Positions 33,871-42,445 of a stretch of 64,000 bases of DNA are shown here, piece by piece. Position numbers and translations under genes: made by a program. Source of the DNA: Aquiflexum gelatinilyticum (GTDB lineage: Bacteria > Bacteroidota > Bacteroidia > Cytophagales > Cyclobacteriaceae); NCBI RefSeq assembly GCF_024741135.1, contig NZ_JANSUY010000005.1, positions 1-64,000 on the forward strand. The letters are read 5' to 3'. Numbering within the stretch: position 1 is the first letter of the stretch; the number at the start of each line of letters is the position of its first letter. The notes below the pieces were generated by a model, which saw nothing but the letters and a program-made list of their open reading frames with translations, ran no database searches and had not been told where the DNA came from.

Positions 33871-35253
33871 ATGAAGCATTTTCCATATTTCATTCTCTTG
33901 TTTTTAATCAGCTGTAACCAACCAAAGATTGAAGCTGAATTTCTGTTGACCGATCCAAAAAAGGGGGTCTTGTTTGAAAAGCAACCTTCAGTCGTATTTT
34001 CAAAATCAGCACCTCAGGATGTGGTCATCCGTTTGGACGAATCGGCTACCTATCAAGTAATGGATGGCTTTGGTTTTACACTTTCACAGGGAAGTGCCAT
34101 ACATCTTTTGGGTATGAGGCCGGAACCAAGAAATGAAATTTTAGAAGAACTTTTTGGAAAAGGAGAAAACAGCATTGGAGTGAGTTATCTCAGGCTTTCT
34201 GTTGCTGCTTCTGACTTGAATCAATATCCATTTTCTTATCATGATATAGAAGAAGGTGAAAAAGATACCCTTTTGGTAAACTTTGACCTAGGCCCGGATA
34301 GGAATGATGTCATACCTGTCTTGAAAGAAATATTTACCATCAATCCCAGCATCAAGTTGATGGCCTCACCTTGGTCTCCTCCGTCTTGGATGAAGGACAA
34401 CAAAGATACAAGAGGAGGAAAACTACTTCCGGAATATTATGATAGGTATGCCCTTTATCTTGTCAAATACATCCAACAAATGGCTGAAGAAGGGTTTGTA
34501 ATTGACGCACTTACTATCCAAAATGAACCGCTACATCCCGGAAACAACCCAAGTCTGCTTATGCTTGCCGAGGAACAACGGGATTTTATAAAGTTTTATC
34601 TAGGTCCAAAATTTGAAGAAAATCAAATCAAAACCAAAATCCTCATCTATGACCACAATGCAGACAGACCTGATTATCCCATCAGCATATTGGATGATCC
34701 AGAGGCAAAGAAATACATCGATGGTTCCGCATTTCACCTTTATGGCGGGAAAATAGAAGCCCTTTCAGAAGTTCATAAAGCTCATCCGGACAAAAACCTG
34801 TATTTCACCGAACAATGGGTTGGAGCACCGGGAAATTTACCCGGAGACCTCGCTTGGCATACAAAAAACTTGACAATAGGTGCATCAAGAAACTGGGCCA
34901 AAACAGTATTGGAATGGAATCTCAGTTCCGCCCCCGACCTCAAACCCCATACTGACAGGGGTGGATGTGACCAATGTTTGGGTGCCATTACGATTAAAAT
35001 TGACAAAGTTTTGCGGAATCCTGCTTACTATGTTATCGCACATGCATCCAAATATGTACTGCCGGGATCCATCAGGATAGACAGCAATGAACCTGAAGGA
35101 TTGCCTAATGTAGCTTTCAAAAGACCCGATGGTCGTTTGGTTTTACTTATGTTGAATGAATCCAAAGAATCCAAAATCTTTTCGGTACAAAACAAAGAAT
35201 GGTCGGGAGATATTGCATTGGAAGCAGGTGCTGTAGCCACCTTGCTGTTGTGA
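33871..35253 (+). CDS. glycoside hydrolase family 30 lipoprotein
   Basis: A 460-residue enzyme with a lipoprotein signal (lipobox LISC, Cys15). The GH30 (beta/alpha)8 barrel has its start in YQVMDGFGFTLSQGSAIHL, the strand SYLRLSVAASDLNQYPFSYHD, MASPWSPPSWMKDN, the acid/base Glu219 in LTIQNEPLHPG, and the nucleophile Glu314 in YFTEQWVG. The fused beta-sandwich domain follows (about 385-460, with YYVIAHASKYVLPGSIRI). GH30 enzymes cleave beta-1,6-glucan, glucosylceramide or related beta-glycosides; the exact target cannot be told. Lipidation would place it on the outer membrane. No SusC/SusD pair is nearby, so it is not part of a local polysaccharide utilisation locus. Confidence 0.93.
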   Translation: MKHFPYFILLFLISCNQPKIEAEFLLTDPKKGVLFEKQPSVVFSKSAPQDVVIRLDESATYQVMDGFGFTLSQGSAIHLLGMRPEPRNEILEELFGKGENSIGVSYLRLSVAASDLNQYPFSYHDIEEGEKDTLLVNFDLGPDRNDVIPVLKEIFTINPSIKLMASPWSPPSWMKDNKDTRGGKLLPEYYDRYALYLVKYIQQMAEEGFVIDALTIQNEPLHPGNNPSLLMLAEEQRDFIKFYLGPKFEENQIKTKILIYDHNADRPDYPISILDDPEAKKYIDGSAFHLYGGKIEALSEVHKAHPDKNLYFTEQWVGAPGNLPGDLAWHTKNLTIGASRNWAKTVLEWNLSSAPDLKPHTDRGGCDQCLGAITIKIDKVLRNPAYYVIAHASKYVLPGSIRIDSNEPEGLPNVAFKRPDGRLVLLMLNESKESKIFSVQNKEWSGDIALEAGAVATLLL

Positions 35254-35260
35254 TCATCAG

Positions 35261-36628
35261 CTATTTTACCACTAAGATTTGATTGAGGGAAAGTTTTGGA
35301 AAAAAAGAGCGTAGGATATATTTGGTTTCGGGCAAGTGTTTGACTTTTTTTAGACTTCCAAGAATTTCAAATTCATCCGAATAACTGTCTTCTTTATCCA
35401 AAAATCCATAGGCAGAAAAAACCCCTTTTTCAAAATAAAGAAAAGCCGTTTCATTGGGATGCATACCTTTTTCTTTGATTATCACCGCACCCTCCTGCCC
35501 TGTGATGGAAGTCAAAAAATCATTTGCCTTTTGGTTATAAACTTCGGGAGATTCTTGATGGCAACATGCCCCTTGACATTTTTGGATTTGAAAGTCATAA
35601 CAAGCACCGGTAGTCTTTTGGATACCTGCCAGTTTTGGACAAAGGTTAAAAACTGCTACATGATCCAGGAGGTATTTCCAGCCTTCAGAATGGCTTTCAA
35701 ATTCAATGAGGGGTTTTAAATTCCCGGAATTCTTCCCAATCTGAAAACGCACATATCCATGTCCATCTTCATATCGATACAATCCCCAATTCCAGGAATT
35801 ATATTTAAGTGCTTTATTGTATTTCGGCCATAACCGTTTGATTTCCAAACACTCAAGCAAAAATGCCAAGAATTCATTTCCTGTAAGCTCCCAACTGATG
35901 TCATGGATTTCATTTGACAGTTGCATTTTGTCTTTGGAACTTGAGGAGAAATGGCCTTTGAACCTGCTTCTGATGTCGTTTGCTTTGCCGACATAGATTA
36001 CCTGTCCGTTTTTGTCATGAAAATAATAGATACCTGTACTTTCAGGAATTTGCAAAAACCGCTCTCGGGAAATATGAGGAGGCAAAAAGGTTTCTCCATT
36101 CGATTTTTTCAAAGACTGGAATATGACGTCAGGGCTGTTCTTGAAAATCCTGTCGAATAACTCAACCGTTGCTTCCGCATCTCCCATCGCGCGGTGGCGG
36201 TCTTTGATGGAAATGGATAATTGACCACAAATCCTTCCCAAACTATAAGAACCAAAACCGGGAAATGCTTTTCTACTCAGTCTGACAGTACATAGTTTTG
36301 GAGAATTGTATTCGATACCTGTAACCTTTAAGGCTTCACGGATAAATGAATAATCGAAATTGACATTGTGAGCAACAAATACATTTCCTTTCAAAAAGTC
36401 ATAAAGCTCCTCAGCAATTTCAGAAAAGGTAGGCGCCCCATCCAACATATCACTATCTATCCCAGTCAATCCCGTTATAAAACCAGGGATCATCCTTTCA
36501 GGATCGATCAGCGAATGAAATCTGTCCACTACACGCTCACCGTCATAAAGGATTGCGGCAATTTCCGTGATTCCCCCTTGCGTTGGGTTTCCTCCTGTAG
36601 TTTCTATATCTACGATGACGTATTTCAT
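35261..36628 (-). CDS. DnaQ-type exonuclease fused to UvrC-like GIY-YIG region
   Basis: A 455-residue fusion. Residues ~1-170 are a DEDDh 3'-5' exonuclease (IVDIETTGGNPTQGG with D-x-E, NVNFDYSFI, and HRAMGDAEATVELF with the terminal H-x4-D). Residues ~190-275 are a GIY-YIG nuclease domain (TGIYYFHDKNGQVIYVGKA, then SRFKGHFSS). The rest includes a UvrC-like Cys segment (about 335-360, CYDFQIQKCQGAC). This resembles the Cho/UvrC N-terminal half joined to a polymerase III epsilon-like exonuclease, as in many actinobacteria and Bacteroidota. A role in excision repair or branched-DNA processing is likely. No uvrA/uvrB neighbour. Convergent with the GH30 gene, 7 bases apart. Confidence 0.9.
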   Translation of the reverse strand: MKYVIVDIETTGGNPTQGGITEIAAILYDGERVVDRFHSLIDPERMIPGFITGLTGIDSDMLDGAPTFSEIAEELYDFLKGNVFVAHNVNFDYSFIREALKVTGIEYNSPKLCTVRLSRKAFPGFGSYSLGRICGQLSISIKDRHRAMGDAEATVELFDRIFKNSPDVIFQSLKKSNGETFLPPHISRERFLQIPESTGIYYFHDKNGQVIYVGKANDIRSRFKGHFSSSSKDKMQLSNEIHDISWELTGNEFLAFLLECLEIKRLWPKYNKALKYNSWNWGLYRYEDGHGYVRFQIGKNSGNLKPLIEFESHSEGWKYLLDHVAVFNLCPKLAGIQKTTGACYDFQIQKCQGACCHQESPEVYNQKANDFLTSITGQEGAVIIKEKGMHPNETAFLYFEKGVFSAYGFLDKEDSYSDEFEILGSLKKVKHLPETKYILRSFFPKLSLNQILVVK

Positions 36629-36819
36629 GGGATTTTTTGGACAGACAAGTTTAAGAAAATACCCTTGAAATTCCTGTCCATTCCAAAATGCTGTCAGAAA
36701 ATGTCATAAAAAATTATTCATGAGAAAAATCCATTCTGATTGGCCAAACTGTTTATAAGATATTCTCCTATCAATTGGATTAAAAAGAAAAATCGGAAGT
36801 CATCCAAGAAAAAAAAAAA

Positions 36820-37158
36820 TCACTGAAGTTTCTTATTTCCTTTGTGCCTATCCTTATCCCGGATATTTTTTTTATCAAAATTCTTTTGAAGTGCTTCTGT
36901 CAGATCTACACCTGTTTGGTTGGCCAAACAAATCAAAACCCAAAGAATATCAGCCATTTCATCAGCCATGTTCACATCCTTGTCCGATTCTTTAAAGGAT
37001 TGCTCGCCATATTTGCGGGCCATGATTCGTGCGAGTTCGCCCACCTCTTCCATCAGAATGGCAGTATTGGTCAATTCATTAAAATAGCGGACACCGACAG
37101 TTTTGATCCAATGATCCACCAACTCTTGGGCTTCTGATATCGTGACTTCCTTTTTCAT
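36820..37158 (-). CDS. MazG-like nucleotide pyrophosphohydrolase
   Basis: A 112-residue all-alpha enzyme of the MazG-like family. Metal-binding Glu residues sit in AILMEEVGELARIMARKYGEQ (E-x-x-E pattern) and Glu-Asp in NMADEMADILWVLICLANQ (E-x-x-D). It should hydrolyse a nucleoside triphosphate or damaged nucleotide to the monophosphate; substrate unknown. The C-terminus is basic (DKKNIRDKDRHKGNKK). Its start overlaps the end of the mannose-1-phosphate guanylyltransferase gene by one base, so the two are co-transcribed. Confidence 0.9.
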   Translation of the reverse strand: MKKEVTISEAQELVDHWIKTVGVRYFNELTNTAILMEEVGELARIMARKYGEQSFKESDKDVNMADEMADILWVLICLANQTGVDLTEALQKNFDKKNIRDKDRHKGNKKLQ

Positions 37159-38231
37159 CAGACAAAATCCTCCCCTTTTGCTTTGGCTGCATTGACAAAT
37201 TCTCTGAACTTCTTATCACCATCCAACTTACATACGATCAACACATTTTCTGTTTCATTGATCAAGTAATTGTCCAAACCTTCGACTACAACCAATTTTT
37301 GGGGACTTACTTTGATGTAACAGTTTTTGGTATCATACAATAATGCATTCGCTTCTATGACATTATTTTCACTGTCCTTTTCATGCACTTCATGAAGGCT
37401 TGACCAAGAACCTAAATCTGACCATCCAAAATCACCAAGGACGACAAAAACTTCATCGGCTTTTTCCATGATGCCATAATCGATGGAGATGTTTTTTACC
37501 AAGGAGTACGCTTTTTTGATAAATGCCTCTTCACTTTCCCTGGTAAAATGATCTCCACCTTCTTCAAATACCTCTGAAACGTCAGGCATGTATTTTTCAA
37601 ATGCCCTGATAATGCTCCTAACTTTCCAGACAAACATCCCGGAATTCCACACAAAATCCCCACTTTCGATAAAGGTCTTGGCCAATTTTGAATTGGGCTT
37701 CTCAGTGAATGTTTTAACCTTTTTTACCGGATTGCCTTGGTTGCTGATATATTGGATATAGCCATATCCTGTTTCAGGACGGTTGGGCCTGATACCGAGT
37801 GTGATCAACCTGTCTTCTATGTCTGCAGCTGCAATTGCTATTTCCATCGTTTTAAAAAAATTATCTTCCTGCACAATAAGGTGGTCAGCAGGTGTGACAA
37901 TTATTTTAGCCTTGGGATTTTTATTCAAAATCCTATAACTCGCATATGCGATGCATGTCGCAGTATTTCTTCTTAAAGGTTCAGTCAAAATCTGGTTTTC
38001 AGGGATTTCAGGAAGTTGTTCCTTTACCAGATCTTCGTATTTGGAATTGGTGACTACAAAAAAATGTGATTTGTCAGAAATTCTTGCAAACCTGTCGTAA
38101 GTCATCTGCAATAAAGTGCGGCCTGTGCCAAGTATATCCAAAAATTGTTTGGGCCTATTGTTTCTGCTGTATGGCCAAAATCGGGAACCGATTCCACCGG
38201 CCATGATTACAATGTATGGTCTGTCTTCCAT
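37158..38231 (-). CDS. mannose-1-phosphate guanylyltransferase
   Basis: A 357-residue nucleotidyltransferase that makes GDP-mannose from mannose-1-phosphate and GTP. The signature MAGGIGSRFWPYSRNNRPKQFLDI (P-loop-like G-G-x-G-S-R and the P-K-Q) is complete, with TPADHLIVQ (metal Asp), ETGYGYI, VKTFTEKPNSKLAKTFI and WNSGMFVW also typical. It stops after the catalytic domain and lacks the C-terminal isomerase domain of bifunctional ManC/AlgA, which is usual in Bacteroidota. GDP-mannose feeds glycan and surface polysaccharide synthesis. The ATG at 38231 is preferred to the TTG just upstream. First gene of the two-gene operon with the MazG-like gene. Confidence 0.92.
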   Translation of the reverse strand: MEDRPYIVIMAGGIGSRFWPYSRNNRPKQFLDILGTGRTLLQMTYDRFARISDKSHFFVVTNSKYEDLVKEQLPEIPENQILTEPLRRNTATCIAYASYRILNKNPKAKIIVTPADHLIVQEDNFFKTMEIAIAAADIEDRLITLGIRPNRPETGYGYIQYISNQGNPVKKVKTFTEKPNSKLAKTFIESGDFVWNSGMFVWKVRSIIRAFEKYMPDVSEVFEEGGDHFTRESEEAFIKKAYSLVKNISIDYGIMEKADEVFVVLGDFGWSDLGSWSSLHEVHEKDSENNVIEANALLYDTKNCYIKVSPQKLVVVEGLDNYLINETENVLIVCKLDGDKKFREFVNAAKAKGEDFV

Positions 38232-38908
38232 CAATTTTTATTATACTTTTCCTTCTTAATTCAATTTATGAATATGGTTAAAACCGGCCACTTTATCGAC
38301 ATTCATCGCTACCGGTTATGTAATTTTGAATTTCCTTTTTTGATTCAATGCAAATATGTCAACTCCTTCCTAAATGGACTTTAGGGTTGATTTTCAAGAC
38401 ATCGGCAACAGAAATTCCTGAAAATATTTTTCATTTCATCAATTATGCTTTTCGGGTCTTCACCTTTCATTCAAAACCAATTAATTTGATTTTGAACGGA
38501 GATCAACTTTTGGAAACATCCAAAACAGCCATGATTTCAAATCCTGTGAATATAAACACATCAGGTGTTTGCTGTCTCCAAATGGACCATTGAATGGCAA
38601 ATTGGGTTAAACTTGGATTTAAATTTATCGGCAATAGTTCCAAGTTTCCTGTTTAATTTGGTGAAGCTGCCTCATATTGGAATCAAAACAACATCTTCCC
38701 AAGACTCAAATTCAACGTTTATGTAATTTCCGGGATTTTGAACAGCATTTGCTTTTGTTTGAAGGAATTTGATGGCACAACTTTTAATATTTTTTGTTAA
38801 CTTCAAAACTGCTGTTGTTATTCATTAGATTTGTAACAAAGGTATAAAAGAAATCCTTCAAAATTTTAATGTGGGCCAATTGTGGCAGCATGGTAATTTC
38901 AATTAATT
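38232..38908. other. long spacer between divergent genes
   Basis: No gene I can support. A 44-49-codon minus-strand frame (38672-38821) and a plus-strand frame (38348-38593) were considered and rejected. TAGATTTG at 38826-38833 resembles a -7 box for recQ, but the nearest TTTG is 29 bases upstream, which is too far. Confidence 0.45.
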
Positions 38909-41086
38909 GTGGATCAAAGCGCAAAAGAAAAACTTAAACTTATTTTCGGTTTCAACCAGTTCAGAGGAACCCAAGAAGCTATTGTGGAGAACGTATTGAA
39001 GGGTAAAAACACCTTCGTGATCATGCCCACAGGAGCTGGAAAATCATTGTGTTACCAGTTTCCGGCCGTTGTCAGTGAAGGAACTGCCATCGTCATTTCT
39101 CCCCTTATTGCATTGATGAAAAACCAGGTAGACCAATTGAATGCATTTGGAGTCAATGCCTATTTTCTCAATTCAACCCTTAATAAATCTGAGACCAACA
39201 AAGTAAAAAAGGAAGTCCTTTCAGGAAAAACCAAACTGTTATATGTGGCTCCCGAATCCTTGACAAAAGAGGAAAACATGCTTTTTCTCAAAGAAGCAAA
39301 GTTGAGTTTTGTCGCCATAGATGAAGCCCACTGTATCTCTGAATGGGGTCATGATTTTAGGCCGGAATACAGAAAAATCAAATCAATCATCGCACAGGTT
39401 GGTTCCCACCTTCCGATTGTGGCACTGACAGCTACCGCAACTCCCAAAGTTCAGGTAGACATACAGAGGAATCTTCAGATGGAAGAGGCTGATATTTTCA
39501 AATCTTCCTTTAACAGGTCAAACCTGTATTATGAAGTCCGTCCAAAGGTTAAAAATGAAACCAAGAAGCAGATCATCAAATACATCAAATCCCAAAAAGG
39601 AAAGTCGGGAATCATCTATTGCCTCAGCCGTAAAAAAGTCGAGGAAATAGCTGAACTGCTCAAGGTAAATGGTATCAATGCCGCTCCATATCATGCAGGA
39701 CTTGACCAACATGTCCGAATTAAAAATCAGGACGATTTCCTCAATGAAGAAACCGATGTCATTGTTGCTACAATTGCTTTTGGGATGGGAATTGACAAGC
39801 CTGATGTGCGGTATGTAATTCACTATGATGTTCCAAAATCCTTGGAAGGCTATTACCAAGAGACAGGAAGAGCGGGACGTGATGGCCTGGAAGGTCATTG
39901 CCTGATGTTTTATAGGTATGACGATATCATCAAGCTAGAAAAGTTCAATAAAGACAAACCTGTCACCGAAAGAGAAAACGCCAAAATTCTTCTTGAGGAA
40001 ATGGCTGCCTATGCTGAAAGTACCATGTGCAGAAGACGTGTGCTTTTGCATTATTTCGGAGAGTCAATGGACCACGATTGCGGTAATTGTGACAACTGCA
40101 AAAAGCAAAAAGAAAAATTTGAAGGGATGGATTACCTCCTATCCGCGATTTCTGCTGTCAAAGAAACCAATAACAGGTTTAATCTTGCCCACATTGTCAA
40201 AGTCATAAGAGGTGAAAAAGATGATTATATCGCAAGTTATGGCCATGATCAAATTTCGGTCTTTGGCAAAGGAAAAGAAGATGATGAAAAACTTTGGAGA
40301 ACTGTAGTCAGACAAGCCCTCATCCTTGGTTTTCTTGATAAGGACATTGAAAACTATGGCATCATCAAGATTACCGAAAAAGGTGAAAGTTATTTAGAAG
40401 ACCCATATTCCATTACTCTAAGTAAAGACTTTAACTTTGATGAAGTGCCGGCAGACAATTCTAATGAGGAAGTTGCAGCAGGAGGAAAAGCATATGATGA
40501 AAAGTTGTTTGAACTTCTCAAAGCCGAAAGAAAAAAAGTTGCCAAATTAAAAGGGCTTCCTCCATATGTGATTTTCCAGGATCCATCTTTGGAAGAGATG
40601 GCAACAGTTTACCCTACTACCAAAGAAGAACTTGCCCAGATCAATGGGGTGGGAATGGGGAAAGTAACTAAATTTGGGGCTCCTTTTCTAAAACTTATTG
40701 AAACATATGTTGAAGAAAATGATATCATTACTGCGTCTGATGTAGTAGTCAAAACAGCAGGTAACCGATCCAAAGTCAAAATTTCCATCATCCAACAAGT
40801 TGATAGAAAAGTGGATTTGGATGAAATTGCAGAAAACCTGAATCTCTCCATGTCAGAATTGATAGGTGAAATAGAGCAGATTATCTACAGCGGTACCAAG
40901 CTGAACATCAACTATTACATTGAAAACATCATGGATGAGGAAAGGGAAGACATGCTCCATGAGTATTTCATGACTGCAGAATCTGACAATATTAAAGCTG
41001 CGCTGGCAGAACTTGAAGAAGAAGACTTTGCTGAGGAGGAAATCAGGGTCTACAGAATCAAGTTCATTTCAGAGCATGCCAACTAA
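38909..41086 (+). CDS. recQ: RecQ-type ATP-dependent DNA helicase
   Basis: A 725-residue 3'-5' helicase for recombination and fork repair. Superfamily 2 motifs are complete: Walker A MPTGAGKSLCYQFP (about 40-53), DEAH box AIDEAHCISEWGHDFRPEY (about 137-155), motif III LTATATP, then TIAFGMGIDKPDVRYVIHYD and the Arg-finger motif QETGRAGRDG. Next come the zinc-binding domain (C-x16-18-C-x2-C-x2-C type; HDCGNCDNCKKQ), an RQC winged helix (about 420-510), and an HRDC domain (about 530-605, YDEKLFELLKAERKKVAKLKGLPPYVIF). The C-terminal ~110 residues are a helical extension common in Bacteroidota RecQ. GTG start. purD follows 14 bases downstream. Confidence 0.95.
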   Translation: MDQSAKEKLKLIFGFNQFRGTQEAIVENVLKGKNTFVIMPTGAGKSLCYQFPAVVSEGTAIVISPLIALMKNQVDQLNAFGVNAYFLNSTLNKSETNKVKKEVLSGKTKLLYVAPESLTKEENMLFLKEAKLSFVAIDEAHCISEWGHDFRPEYRKIKSIIAQVGSHLPIVALTATATPKVQVDIQRNLQMEEADIFKSSFNRSNLYYEVRPKVKNETKKQIIKYIKSQKGKSGIIYCLSRKKVEEIAELLKVNGINAAPYHAGLDQHVRIKNQDDFLNEETDVIVATIAFGMGIDKPDVRYVIHYDVPKSLEGYYQETGRAGRDGLEGHCLMFYRYDDIIKLEKFNKDKPVTERENAKILLEEMAAYAESTMCRRRVLLHYFGESMDHDCGNCDNCKKQKEKFEGMDYLLSAISAVKETNNRFNLAHIVKVIRGEKDDYIASYGHDQISVFGKGKEDDEKLWRTVVRQALILGFLDKDIENYGIIKITEKGESYLEDPYSITLSKDFNFDEVPADNSNEEVAAGGKAYDEKLFELLKAERKKVAKLKGLPPYVIFQDPSLEEMATVYPTTKEELAQINGVGMGKVTKFGAPFLKLIETYVEENDIITASDVVVKTAGNRSKVKISIIQQVDRKVDLDEIAENLNLSMSELIGEIEQIIYSGTKLNINYYIENIMDEEREDMLHEYFMTAESDNIKAALAELEEEDFAEEEIRVYRIKFISEHAN

Positions 41087-41100
41087 AACGAATTTTATTA

Positions 41101-42399
41101 ATGAATATATTATTATTAGGAAGTGGCGGCAGGGAGCATGCTTTTGCCTGGAAAATTGTAAACAGCCCAAAATGTAAGCAGCTTTTCGTTGCACCCGGAA
41201 ATGCCGGAACTGCTTCTATTGCTAAAAATATCAACATCTCCCCTACTGATTTCAAGGCTCTTTCTGATTTTTGTATTGAAAATCAAATAGATATGGTTGT
41301 GGTAGGTCCTGAAGAACCCTTGGTAAAAGGAGTTACCGATTTTTTCAAGAAACATCCTACTTTAAATGGTGTGCCCATCATAGGGCCGTCTATGGCCGGT
41401 GCTGAATTAGAAGGATCAAAAGATTTTTCAAAGCAATTCATGCAGAAATACGGAGTACCCACAGCTGCATATGAAACTTTCACGAAAGAAACCTTTGAAG
41501 ATGGGCTGGCATTTATCCGCAAACAGTCCCTACCGATTGTTCTAAAAGCAGATGGTCTTGCAGCGGGTAAGGGTGTATTGATTTGCCTTAGTCATGATGA
41601 AGCAGAAAATTCACTGAGAGAAATGCTCTTGGAAAGCAAATTCGGAAACGCTTCTGACAAAGTTGTCATAGAACAGTTTTTAAAAGGGATTGAACTTTCT
41701 GTTTTTGTGGCGACAGATGGGAGTCATTACAAAATCCTTCCGGAAGCAAAGGATTATAAAAGAATCGGTGAAGGAGATACAGGTTTGAATACTGGCGGTA
41801 TGGGTGCCGTCAGTCCGGTACCTTTTGCAGATGAAGCATTTATAAAAAAAGTCGAAGAAAGGGTTGTCAAACCAACCATTAAGGGATTGATCCAAGAAAA
41901 TATCCCCTACGTGGGTTTTCTTTTTATTGGTCTTATGAATGACGGTGGCGATCCTTATGTCATAGAATACAATGTCAGAATGGGTGACCCTGAGACAGAA
42001 GCTGTATTGCCCCGGATCAAAAGTGACTTTGTGGATCTTTTATATGCAATGGGAACAGGCAAATTAGACTCCTATCAATTGGAGATCGCTTCATATACCT
42101 GTACAACTGTGGTATTGGTCGCGGGTGGATATCCCGGAGATTACGAAAAGGGTCATAAAATTATAGGTCTTGATAACATTGAAAACTCTCAGGATTCTAT
42201 AGTCTTTCATGCCGGAACAAAAATCACAGATTCAGGGGAAATCCTTACCAACGGCGGAAGGGTTCTAGCCATCACTGGAAAGGGGAATGATATTGAATCT
42301 GCATTAGAAAATGCGTATAGTAGGGCCTCAGAAGTATGTTGGGAAGGATTATATTTCCGAAAAGACATTGGTCAAGACATTTTGAAATTGATTAAATAA
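41101..42399 (+). CDS. purD: phosphoribosylamine-glycine ligase
   Basis: A 432-residue ATP-grasp enzyme for the second step of purine synthesis. It starts with MNILLLGSGGREHAFAWKI, and shows VVVGPEEPLVKGVTDFF, IVLKADGLAAGKGVLI (ATP-binding), the conserved EFLxG-type segment VIEQFLKGIELSVF, AKDYKRIGEGDTGLNTGGMGAVSP (the family signature) and VIEYNVRMGDPETEAVLPRI. Normal length. Placed between recQ and ricT, with short gaps, it may belong to the same transcript. Confidence 0.97.
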   Translation: MNILLLGSGGREHAFAWKIVNSPKCKQLFVAPGNAGTASIAKNINISPTDFKALSDFCIENQIDMVVVGPEEPLVKGVTDFFKKHPTLNGVPIIGPSMAGAELEGSKDFSKQFMQKYGVPTAAYETFTKETFEDGLAFIRKQSLPIVLKADGLAAGKGVLICLSHDEAENSLREMLLESKFGNASDKVVIEQFLKGIELSVFVATDGSHYKILPEAKDYKRIGEGDTGLNTGGMGAVSPVPFADEAFIKKVEERVVKPTIKGLIQENIPYVGFLFIGLMNDGGDPYVIEYNVRMGDPETEAVLPRIKSDFVDLLYAMGTGKLDSYQLEIASYTCTTVVLVAGGYPGDYEKGHKIIGLDNIENSQDSIVFHAGTKITDSGEILTNGGRVLAITGKGNDIESALENAYSRASEVCWEGLYFRKDIGQDILKLIK

Positions 42400-42445
42400 A
42401 TCCAAAACAAAGAGGAGAACATTTCTCCCATTATATATAAATATT

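Noticed and set aside
33871-35253. GH30 gene as part of a polysaccharide utilisation locus
   Set aside because: No SusC/SusD or other glycoside hydrolase is adjacent; the SusCD pair lies 18 kb away with its own enzymes.
38348-38593. 81-codon plus-strand frame
   Set aside because: No coding character, no motif and no ribosome binding site; it begins inside an A/T-rich spacer.
38672-38821. Minus-strand frame of 44-49 codons with a protein-like look (NYINVEFESWEDVV)
   Set aside because: It has no ATG, at best a TTG start, is very short, and lies in a divergent spacer; homology would be needed to support it.
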